Shown here in pieces: positions 47,198-56,987 of a stretch of 64,000 bases of DNA (positions within the stretch are counted from its first letter, which is position 1; each line of letters begins with the position of its first letter). Under the pieces are notes generated by a model. The model searched no databases, was not told the origin of the DNA, and worked only from the letters and a program-made list of their open reading frames with translations. This stretch comes from Pyricularia pennisetigena (taxonomy: Eukaryota > Ascomycota > Sordariomycetes > Magnaporthales > Pyriculariaceae). The stretch covers positions 7,167,126-7,231,125 of the forward strand of contig NC_043741.1 of NCBI RefSeq assembly GCF_004337985.1, given 5' to 3'. Position numbers and translations under genes: made by a program.

Positions 47198-48960
47198 TAT
47201 AAATAAATTTAAAAAGGATCGCTCGTAACCCAATATTATCTTTCGTATATGACAATTTCAACTTTTTGGACAAGGTATAGGATTTTAAATATGGAAGACG
47301 TAACCGAATGCAAAACTTAATATCGTGTTTCCTTATATTAACGCCAGGACTTAAACGATACACGCAATCCCAATGGCACGCCACCGTACTTTTCCGCCAA
47401 AAATGGTTGCAAACGCCCGCCTTTTTACAATATCCGGACACCTATTACGAAAACGCTAAATATTATATAATGCACCAAATTTGTAGCTTTTTATTCCCCA
47501 ACCGCCCATATACGCTTGGAGCAATCCCACAATACCCTACCCTCGCACAAGCTACACCAACCTCCTACCTTATCCAAACCCCCGCCATTACCAAAAACGA
47601 AGGGGAATACGCAGGAATTATCTAAATCCACGAAATCCTTTTTAAACGTTTTTTAAACCTATTACCCGATCATTTCGACTATTTATCCGTCCTGCTCCTC
47701 GTTTATGGGGATTAAAAAACAACGTTATATATCCGTACCATTTAGGGAATTTATATCGAATTATTTTAACCTTTTAACAAAAAATAATGGATATTACCCG
47801 TACCAGCGTTTTTCCATATTAAATTTAATTTTATTAACCAATTATAATAATATTACGCCCCCATTATATCCATAAATATAATAGGGTTGGGGAAATATAG
47901 CCAGTTTTAAAAAATAAAAAGGAATTTTACCACGCTTTACGGCTTTTATAAAATATATTCCGGTCCCGCATTTTATGCATTATAATTGCTGTTTTAATCC
48001 AAAACGGATTATTGGATAGGGATTAAATTTTTAAAAACGCCCTGGAAAAGGTTTTTACCGATATACCACATAATATATATATTTCCGTGGTAAACCGTAT
48101 TTACGATAATATATTCGCTGGTTATATTAACGGTTTAATAGGTATTGGATTATGGGATATAAAACCCAAAACTAATATCGCCTTCCGCACGTAACGCCGC
48201 TATTTGCAAATAATTAATTTTTTATGGATAATAATAAACGCGTTCCACTAAAAAAATTACGGCGTATTAGAAATTATAGTACCGCAATTGGTCCTATTTT
48301 TCTACGGTTGCAAAACAAAAAATTATGGTTTTAAAATGCTATATTTAACCTGGTTATTACGACTAAAGGTTACAAATTAGCCGCTGCGCACCGGGATTTT
48401 AAAATCAGCGTTCGTAAAATATACCACGGCCGGGAGTGGATTTAAACCGGTAAACCTAGCAATTAAATATATTAATAGGGGTTTCGTTATAAATATTAAA
48501 AATAACCGCAATTCCACGCACGATTCGCGAAAAACATTCCTAAATTGTGCAGCGATGGGGCCAATCGCAGTTACGGTGCGCAAAATATTGGAAAATATCG
48601 CCCGTACACGCATTAATAGTAAATACCACATAATATTAACCAACCAGGATATAATCCATTATACGTGTTTATTATTCCAAAATGGTTGGGGAAACGAAAA
48701 GGCCGAAGTATTACCCAATTTCGATTTCGACGGTCCTAATTTATTATACCTGGGTTTAAAAAAATTAATAGGCGATAAATTGGAGGTATTTAATTAAAAA
48801 ATCGTACGCCTTAACAGCGTGCTATTTTAGGCGGATATTAACAAAATAAAGGCAAATCCAGAGGAAAAATATAACCGGATAAACGGTTTAAATATTAATG
48901 GTATAATTAATACCGAAAAAGATTTACTGGACGGAATATACGAAAAATCCGACGAAAAAA
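46083..48960 (+). pseudogene. DUF6589-like protein gene, copy R
   Basis: Open pieces 46083-46292, 46698-47072, 47308-47625 and 48555-48797, joined by stretches with TAA for Gln. In order: a Trp/Phe-rich N-terminal part (KFWRNRYRRTNFTQF), QKSNYLLRALALYLINNGIP (about 46953-47010), SFVYDNFNF (about 47239-47265), LLLVYGD (about 47691-47711) and PVPAFFHIKFNFINQL (about 47797-47844). This succession, with Tyr-Asp-Asn-Phe, Gly-Asp and Phe-His blocks, is the pattern I know from DUF6589 proteins of fungi. Acidic residues in YDN and YGD could belong to a nuclease site (inference). The tail to 48960 is Lys/Asn-rich. Confidence 0.62.
47161..47194. repeat. TA microsatellite in copy R
   Basis: A run of about 17 TA units that interrupts the coding remnant just before the YDNFNF region. 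Confidence 0.85.
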
Positions 48961-49438
48961 GCGTATAAAATTTAAAATAATAAAAAGCAAATTACGTAAA
49001 CCAAAACGGGTAAAGGCGAAAATCGTTCCATTATAAAAAGGAGTTAAATGGACGAATAACGGTGACTTTACCCGCGAATAACGAAGGCAAAACAGCGTCC
49101 GCAAAACCAGTAAATACAAATAAACAAATACCAATCGTAAATTTGGTCTAAAATAAAATGCGAGGTATAATTTCCTCCAAAATCCTCCGTATAAATAACC
49201 CGTTTCCTATCCATTTTCCTTACCCAAATAAACCATATTTTCCATCCACCGCCAATTATAAATCCAATAAAAAGGATTTTGGTAATAACCGTTGTTACAA
49301 TACCCTATTAACCACAAGTAATAAATCCATTAAACCGGATCCCAATAGTGATAATTGTTACAATATTATATATATAAAACCCCCAATTTTATAATATTAA
49401 ACCCTAAAAAAAAAGCAAAATAAAGAAACCCAAACCGA
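48961..49438 (+). other. Tail of copy R and spacer
   Basis: A 78-codon plus-strand piece (49158-49394), Asn/Pro/Ser-rich, may be the disordered C-terminus of the DUF6589-like protein or unrelated. No regulatory signal seen. Confidence 0.3.
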
Positions 49439-51530
49439 TTAAAAAAAACGAAAACGTTTAGCAGCGTTAAATATCTTCTTAGGAGTGGGTTTATTAACGC
49501 CACACCTCCTTTTCCGAACTGGGGTCGCGGTAAACGATTTAAGGACCGAATCGTCCTCTTCCTCATCTTTTTTTAAAATGGGTATGCAGGGTTTCCTTAA
49601 CGAATCGAATATAAATTTATCGTAATTAAGGCCAAAATCGATAAATAAAAAAAACGGAATAACGACCGCCAAAAAATCGGCGTTATTATTACCAAAAATG
49701 CCTTTTTTAAACGGTTTATTAATTTCCCGGCGTTTAATAACCCAGGAGTTAAAATCCCTTTTTAGGGCCCCGATAACCCGCGCGGTCGCGGTTTCGTCGT
49801 AAAATTTATCGCTATTTTTAATCCATTTTATTAATTTAACCATAAACCCTTAATTTATAATAATAAAATCGAAATAAGGCAAATATGTACGATTAATATA
49901 ATTAGCAAACGTATTACGGCCACCATTTTACTTTTGGTATTAATAATTAATATAAACTGGATTTAACGTTAAAATAAAAATTAACGTTTTTTCCACCAAA
50001 TCCTGTTCGTTAAACTGTTTAGGGATATTTGATACGAGCATTAAAACCAGGCGAAAATAAAATTCGCCCATACGGCGCGTCCTATTAAAACAAAAAATAT
50101 TAAAATACTGGGGGGGTTTTATTATCCAAACGAAATAATTAAAAGGCCAGGAAAACATAATTGCTATTACCTTATACGCCAGGAATTGTTTAACAATTGG
50201 AAATTGGATACTTTTGGGGAAACGTATACGCGTAATATATTTAAATAACATTTATTATATATTAACAACGGCCGGAACAGTAGAAAAAAAGGCATTAATT
50301 TTCCGGAACATGCGATTTTTTACCCAATTAAAAAGGGTACCTCGCACTTCGAAAATGCGCCAAATAACAAGTTTATTTTAACCCAACCGAATTAAACGAT
50401 TACAAATTTGCAATTATATATTGGCGTTCCATATTAAAGGGATAATAATGCCAGTGCAACAATTGGGGTATAAATTAAAACCAGCGCTGGAAATGTTAAT
50501 ATTTAAAACACAAACGTTAAAATTGGAGCTGGAATCGGTGAAATCGGAAACGGTTTTGTCGCGTTCGGTTTCGGATAGGCCTAATCGGATAATAACTATA
50601 CCGAAACTGGTTTTTTCCAAAATAGAAATAATAAAATTAAAAAAGTTAGCAAATATATTAAAAATTGTGACAATTGTTACAAAAATGGAAAAATAACAGC
50701 CATTATAATATTTATTACAATCCAGAAATATAAAAATTGTGACAATTGTCATAATAATTGTGGGGAAGGAAAGGAATTGTAACAATTATCACTATATGGC
50801 CAATTTACGCTTAAATCCAAAAATTGGGGGTTATAACCAGGACGCGTTAACCTTTTTTCTTTTCCTCCATACAAATATCGACCACGCGGGCAGTAAATAG
50901 CGATTCGTTTAATATAAAATGGATTATTTTAACCCTGCCCGACGGAGGTAACGTTTTAAAATTAGTGCAAATTTTCGAATAAACCCAGCTAAAAAAACCG
51001 TCGCCGTTATATTAAATTAAAACGTCCACAATTACCGATCCAAAACGGGTTTTTCCTTCCTGTAAACTTTTTTTAAAATTTTGTCGGACGTTGCGGTGTT
51101 TAACTTTAAAATCCATTCCTTTTAACGCCAGCATTTTACCCAATTCCGCCGAATTAATATCCCGGGTATCGTCCTCGGCGTGGATTATTAATTAAAAAAG
51201 GTAATTAATTGTTAAAAACTGCAATAAGCGGATAAAACCCATATTAAAAAAAACCGAGGTTTGGCGGTTACCAGTTATAGCATCCGCATTAGTGGGAACT
51301 CCTAATAAAACGGGACCAATATCGTCGGTATTTTCGCCCACGAATGCGGTAATAATATTTTTGAAAATTACCTCGGTATTCGTTATAACGTTTTCGAAAC
51401 GGTGGCCAAATTGGAACTTTTTAATAATAATAATATAGGGCGGAATGCGTTTACGGGGATAAATAATTATACCGTTGGGTAAGGTGAGCCCGGTGTCCAT
51501 ACCCCTACGTACCGTAAATACGCCCGTATA
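49439..51530 (-). pseudogene. Unrecognised minus-strand coding remnants
   Basis: Reading the minus strand: 51192-51500 (DTGLTLPNGIIIYPRKRIPP), a stop-broken continuation with INSAELGKMLALKGMDFKV (near 51110-51170), 50414-50785, 49940-50251 (RTRRMGEFYFRLVLML) and 49439-49843 (DETATARVIGALKRDFNSWV; acidic and basic C-terminus with KKDEEEDDS). Composition is protein-like and TAA stops dominate, so one or two former genes are likely, perhaps cargo or a second gene of the DUF6589 element. I cannot assign a family. Confidence 0.4.
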
Positions 51531-51797
51531 TTTAAAAATTACTAACGACTTTTCGTTTAATATGGTGGTAGGAGTTATAAAATTTAAAATTCGAGGGTAA
51601 AATAGCCACTATTTCCAACCCATCGATTCGAATTCTTATAAAAAAGTTTTGGTGTTTTTATCGATATTAAAAACAACAAAACAACCATTATTTTCCCAAA
51701 TATAATCGACCGTAAATATATTTTCCTAGGATAGGTTTTCAGGTCGGGCGAAAAAGATCGCAATTTTGTCCCAAACCAGGGTATTAAGGCTAATAAT
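51531..51797 (-). other. Upstream part of the unrecognised coding remnant
   Basis: The minus strand reads through with few stops (a phrase like VDYIWENNGCFVVFNIDKN near 51650-51710), continuous with the frame at 51192-51500. Cut at 51797 by the tRNA-bearing LTR copy 4. Confidence 0.35.
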
Positions 51798-52459
51798 TGT
51801 GAACATGGCTAGCGCAGGGCCCATTATATTAGCTACCCTGCATTATCTTATAACGGCTAGCACGGGCTAATTTTATTAGTCTCCCTGCATCGAATAAATA
51901 AATAAATAACAAATAAAACGTATACGCGTTTATACACACAAAGCTTTATATATTACGTCTTTGTTCATAGTTTCAACAACAAAACAAATACGTCATAAAT
52001 AATCTAGCTTAGTGGTATAATGCACGTACCATAATCTATATTATATATACGTTGTGGAAGTGCGTGGGTTCGAATCCCGTTGTGGTCGCAGATTTTCTGT
52101 ACATGCATAAGCACAATAGGCCGTTGGGCTTAATGGGCCGTTAGGCTCAATAAGTCGGCAGGTCAGTCACATGAATAAGGCCAAATCATGTGACGTGACC
52201 CCGCATTCCGGACATCCGGATCGAAGATCTGCACCTACGGATTCGAACACGTAATTCACAACTTAACCTTAGATTCATCACCTTCATAACCTTCATCGAT
52301 TCAACGATTCAACGAATCGATTGTGCAACAACAATATATCATCTCTATTACCCGCTAGCAGACGGTTATCTGCCACTTCAACGTTCCATCAGCCTTATAC
52401 GTGATCCACTTTTCCCCGCGTTCAAGATTGAGCTTATTCTATCTCGTAACCTCCTCACA
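51798..52459 (+). mobile_element. tRNA-bearing LTR element, copy 4
   Basis: TGTGAACATGGCTAGC to CCTCCTCACA, with A-box, B-box and two 17-bp units kept. Very similar to copy 3 and in the same orientation, but neither has a target duplication (flanks ATAAT and GACGG). Confidence 0.85.
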
Positions 52460-53273
52460 GACGGGGCGTAATAATAATAGGGGCGAAAAAACGTAAAAAA
52501 TGCGCGGGGCGAAATTGGCGCACAGGAACGGCGGGGGAAAGGGTTAGGACGGTAATTAAAACAACGAAAATATTATTATTTCGGCGCGCTTTTTACAGGT
52601 TTTTTTTATAACGCAACGTATTACGTTTTTGAAAAATTTAAAAATTAATAACGTTATCGAAACAATTATATACCAAAAAGGTTAAACGTATTTCCAGGTA
52701 AATGAAACCGCGTACGAAAATTTATACCAATTAACGGTTACGATTACCGCCGCTACGAAAAAGGGTATTAAATATAATAGTAAGGATGATAGTTTTGGTA
52801 AAAATTGTTACGGTCCCGGAATTGGCCATTTTATCCTGTACGTCCTAATAAACGCGGACCCAATTAATATACGCGGTAAAAAAATTTCGAAACAATACGG
52901 TATTTTTACCAGGGATTTTTTTACCATTTACGACGATGTTTTTAATTAAAGGTTGGACGATATAACGATTATTATAGGTCGTGGTTTTTAATTTTCGCAA
53001 ACGGCGGCGGAGGATAAAATTAAAAACGTAGGCGACCTCGCTGTAATAATAATGCGATTTTTTAATATCGCGATATCGCTGGTAATTAATACCGTCGGGG
53101 GTAAGGCCATACTCCCAAACCCCGTTAATTTTGGACGTTTTTATATAAAAAACGTAAAAAATAAATACATTTTCCGAAACGGTATATTCGTCGTTATTTA
53201 AATTACTTTGGAATTCCGCGGCACCGATAGCGCGACGAGGACGTTGCGAATATAAATTAGCGATACCACCCAA
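52460..53273 (-). pseudogene. Unrecognised minus-strand coding remnant
   Basis: An open piece of 142 codons (52845-53273) starts GGIANLYSQRPRRAIG and has Arg/Lys/Tyr-rich text (FILRRRLRKLKTTT). After one TAA a related frame continues with DVQDKMANSGTVTIF to about 52730. It may be the N-terminal side of the remnant at 49439-51797, with copy 4 inserted between, although that insertion lacks a duplication. Family unknown. Confidence 0.4.
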
Positions 53274-53710
53274 TCGGTACTTAATTAATATAATTTATAA
53301 ATGGGCGACCGTTATTATTATACGACGAAGGTAATTAACCATTACGGTGGGGAGGCCGGTTATTTCCAACACCGGTATTAATTTATCCAAGCGTTATTTA
53401 TAACGCGATTAAGGAGATAAAGGCCCGGGATATAATAAAGACGCGGTAACGACAAATAACAATATAAATAATAAATAGGAACAAATGGGAAATAAGGACG
53501 GACGAAATAAAAATAATACAAATAAAAAATAAAACGATGGGAAAACGGGAAAAATCGATAAAATAATAAAAAAAAGGGAATAAGGACGAAAAGGATTCGA
53601 ATGGAGGAAAAATTAGAAAATAAAAAGGATTAGGACGATAACGCGGGAAAAATACGAAAAGTAAAGACCGTAACCACCACGGGAAAGGAATTATATTAAT
53701 AAATAAACGA
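53274..53710 (+). other. Purine-rich strand, possible coding remnant leading into the repeat
   Basis: The plus strand is strikingly A/G-rich (GGAATAAGGACGAAAAGG and similar). A Lys/Arg/Gly-rich reading runs in frame into the 120-bp repeat. No motif. Confidence 0.35.
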
Positions 53711-54205
53711 ACCTATACCGCCCAAAATAAAAAGAAAATAAACCGCGACAAACACCTGCAAACGGCAGGTACAATAAAAAAACCGCGATATTACCGTAAC
53801 CAAAGGCAGGAGGGTAAAACCCAACCACGGCCCTATACCGCCCAAAATAAAAGGAAAATAAACCGCGATAAATACCCGCAAACGGCAGGTACGATAAAAA
53901 AACCGCGATATTACCGTAACTAAAAGCAGGAGGGCAAAATCCGACGACGGCCTTACACCGCCCAAAATAAAAAAAAGGTAAACCGCGATAAATACCCGCA
54001 AACGGTAAATACGATAAAAAAACCGCGACATTACCGCAACCAAAAATAAAAGGGCAAAACCCGACCACGGCCCTATACCGCCCAAAATTAAAAAAGGGCG
54101 AACCACGATAACCGCCCGTAAACGGAACCGGGGATAAAAGGCCCGCGACACAATTGCGGCTGAAAATAGGAGGGTAAAACCCGACCACGGGCCCACACCG
54201 CCCGG
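53711..54205 (+). repeat. 120-bp tandem repeat, four copies and a bit
   Basis: Units start at 53711, 53831, 53951, 54071 and 54191 with CCTATACCGCCCAAAAT. 120 is divisible by three, so each frame repeats every 40 codons. One plus-strand frame gives a basic Arg/Lys/Asn/Gln/Tyr unit (core YTAQNKRKINRDKYPQT) whose stops are all TAA/TAG/TGA in place of CAA/CAG/CGA. The minus strand is open for about 165 codons in two frames with hydrophobic text, which I take as a by-product. A former repeat protein on the plus strand is plausible. Confidence 0.75.
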
Positions 54206-54469
54206 AATGAGGGACGGGTAAATTATATTAGGATACGCGCCCGCTGGATTGCCCTTATATTTCCAAATGGGGACTATACCCGATAAAGGACGGGCGAATG
54301 CGGGTTATATTATGGATTTGTGCCTAAAGCACGTATTACGTAATAAGATATAAAAGCGGGTTAGGGATAATATATAAAGGGAAGGACATTACCACGACCC
54401 GGACATACACCTTTTCCTCCCTTTTTCCCCCGCGTTAGTAATAATACTAACAAGGATATTTAACGGTCT
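54206..54469 (+). promoter_or_regulatory. Promoter-like stretch upstream of gypsy-C
   Basis: Contains TATATAAAGGGAAGG at about 54371 and then a pyrimidine stretch CCTTTTCCTCCCTTTTTCCC (about 54411-54430). This is a TATA-plus-CT layout as in fungal promoters or LTR U3-R regions. It ends in LTR-like text, but no partner copy is in the window. Confidence 0.35.
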
Positions 54470-56450
54470 CAAGGCCGTTGGCTTACCCTATAACAAGCCC
54501 CAATTAAAAAATATAAAAAACGTTCGGGTATTTTTTGGATTCGTAAACTTTTATAAACAATTTATTAAGGGCTACGGCGCGATTTTTACCCTATTAACCA
54601 ATATACCCAAAAAGGATTTTAAACTCCAATGGACGGAATAAATACAGCAAATTTTCGAACAGCTACGAAACGCAGTAATATAAAAACCGATTTTCAAAAT
54701 ACGAAATCCAACGAAATTTTTCGAAGTCGAAACCGACGCATCCGATTATACAATCGGAGGACAATCTAACCAATAAAACGAAAAAGGACGCCTACATTTT
54801 TGCGCCTTTTTTTTTACAAAAATGACGTATATTAAAATTTGATTACCAAGTCCATAATGAAGAATTTATAATTATTATCCGAATATTCGAAGAATGGAAA
54901 CCATAGCTATCCGGAATTAAATACGAAATATTAATTTACACGGATTATAAATACCTAACCTATTTTACCACTGATAAAATATTAAACAAACGATAAATTA
55001 AATGGGCAAAATTCCTATTAAAACTCCATTTTGAAATTATTCACCGAAAAGGAATAAAAAATAATAGGGCGACGCCTTTAGCAAATAATTAAATTATTAA
55101 AATATAATACCCGAGGAAATACGGAAAACTTTTACCGTAAACGACAACGGAAACTTTTTACCAGTTTACCGAAGAATTATAACGACCAATACGGTAATTA
55201 TACCAAAAGAATACGGAAAATCTACGAAAGTAAAGCTAACGGATACTAAAAAATATCCAAAATATGGCAACGGTTAAAACGGCATTATAATTTCAAAAAA
55301 ATACGATAAAAATACGAAAAATTATTAAAAATTGCGAATTTTGCGCAAAAGGCAAATCCGCCAAATATAAACTTTACGGGTTTTTACAACTTTTACCAAC
55401 CCCTAATAAGGTTTGGTAAACCATTATAATAGATTTTATCGTTAAATTACCATTTTCCGAAAAACTATTTACTAAAATTAAATACGATAATATATTAATT
55501 ATAATGGATAAATTTATTAAATACGCCTATTTTTTACTTTATAAAGAAAGTAGCAACGCCGAATAAATCGCGTACACATTCCTACGAATAATTGTTAATA
55601 GCCACGGATTTCCAAAAAATATTATTACGGATAAAAACAGATGTTTTACATTAGAATTCTGGAAATTTTTAATGGAACAGCTAGGAATTAGTGACAAATT
55701 ATTCACAAGATTACACCCACAAACAAACAAACAAATAAAACGAGCAAACCAAAGATTGAAAAAAAATTCAAAATATTATCTAAACTATAAATAGGATAAT
55801 TAGGTACGGTTATTATTTATAGCATAATTCGCATACATCAATTTAAAAAATAAAAATACTAAAACAATTTCGTTTTATACCAATTATGGATTTAACCCTA
55901 CGGTATATGGAAAACCAAAAACCACGACTAGGGCCCCACGAACCGATAAACAAATAAACGAATTACGAAAGTTTTACCAAAAATTCCAATAAAAATTGGA
56001 ATTTGTACGAGAAGAAATAACCAAATACGCCAACCAATATCGTATGAAAGGATTATTTTTCCGAAAGGGAAATAGCGTTTACTTTATTCGACGCAATATT
56101 AAAACATAGCAACTAAATAATAAATTTGATTTTGAAAAGTTTGGACCTTTTAAAATCGATAAAAAAATCAGCGAAAACAATTATAAATTATTATTGCCAG
56201 GAATTATAAAAATCCACCCAACGTTCCACTTATTATGACTGGAACTAGCACTATACGGTACCAATATATAAAAAAACGATCGAAATCGACGCAAAAGGAA
56301 TACACGACGTCGAACGATTGTTGGATTATAAACGCAATTACGGCAAAATAAAATATTTTATTAAATGGGAGAATTATAAATATGAAAAGAATATTTCGGA
56401 ACCTTTTAGCCACCTGCAAAATTACCAGGAATTATTCCGCCAATAGTATT
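54470..56450 (+). pseudogene. pol: Gypsy-C pol remnant: RT end, RNase H, integrase, chromodomain
   Basis: Starts within RT thumb text (VRVFFGFVNFYKQFIKGYG, about 54511-54567). Next come RNase H with VETDASDYTIGGQS (about 54725-54766), RT_RNaseH end text (FEIIHRKG), the integrase zinc part CEFCAKGKSAKY (about 55330-55370), and the integrase core with IIDFIVKLPFSEK, ITDKNRCFTLEFW and ANQRLKKN. The GPF/Y module KFGPFKIDKKISENNYKLLLPG (about 56137-56205) is followed by a chromodomain with VERLLDYKRNYGKIKYFIKW (about 56310-56369). This order defines a chromovirus. Stops at Gln codons and a frameshift near 56260. RT palm, protease and gag are absent. Confidence 0.88.
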
Positions 56451-56987
56451 GAAAATTGGATTTGCGAACAAATTAGCCAAAAAAAGAGGACGATTTAAAA
56501 AATGCATCATTTACCAATCCCAAAAACTAAAAATCGACCAGGATTCGAAATTATACTATTAAACGAATTTATAAGAAAACGATTAACATATATTTTAAAT
56601 TAAAATAAACGAATAAAACAGTTTACCGACCGAATATTGCGCAAAAACATTCACTTTATCCAATAAAAAAAGATTAAAAAACCTATTAGGCAAAACGAAT
56701 CCCAGGTAAAATTGGAATCCGGAAAAGGCGATTCCAAAAATATTTTAGGAAAAATTTCGGCCGATCGCCGCCGTTCTTCCTCCTTTACCTTTTTACGCTC
56801 GATTCGATTTAATTTCTTTAAACTGTTGATATTACGACGAACCGCCTTTATTATTTTTTTAAACCACATTTCTTTTTATTTACGCAACCGAAAAATTTTT
56901 CCTCCGCCGCCTCCAATTTAGATTTAAATTTTAAGTATTGGGCTGCGATCCCATACAATTGTTTTCGGGATATACCTATAATATTGT
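56451..56987. other. Gypsy-C downstream stretch with antisense basic coiled-coil frame
   Basis: The minus strand is open at 56651-56869 and reads KKIIKAVRRNINSLKKLNRI and KKVKEEERRRS, a basic helix-like text. In frame upstream is KLEAAEEKFF. It may be a shadow of composition or the C-terminus of an unrelated protein. E7 begins at 56988. Confidence 0.3.

Larger units (their letters stand above)
45770..48960 (+). mobile_element. DUF6589-like element copy R, one terminus present
   Basis: Begins TAGTCTCAGTGCTCAGACTA and carries the E-type ~170-bp end in reverse, then about 150 bp of spacer and a long plus-strand coding remnant. Up to about 48655 it is an inverted copy of 40433-43168. No opposite-type end (GAGCCCTGAGACTA) is found downstream in the window, so the element is truncated or its far end has diverged. 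Confidence 0.75.

Noticed and set aside
39774..52459. One 12.7-kb LTR retrotransposon bounded by tRNA-bearing LTR copies 3 and 4
   Set aside because: No 5-bp duplication across the outer flanks, no polypurine tract before copy 4, and the DNA between is the DUF6589 element, a copia piece and E6.
49439..53273. Helicase or tyrosine-recombinase assignment for the minus-strand block
   Set aside because: I could not find Walker A/B, HRH-Y or any other diagnostic motif in the readings.
53691..54196. Two overlapping minus-strand frames of about 165 codons in the tandem repeat
   Set aside because: Very hydrophobic Phe/Tyr/Gly text from the complement of an A-rich repeat. Being open in two frames at once suggests composition, not coding. 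The plus-strand reading is more protein-like.
53711..54205. CRISPR-like array
   Set aside because: The repeat units are contiguous 120-bp copies without spacers, in a eukaryotic transposon setting.
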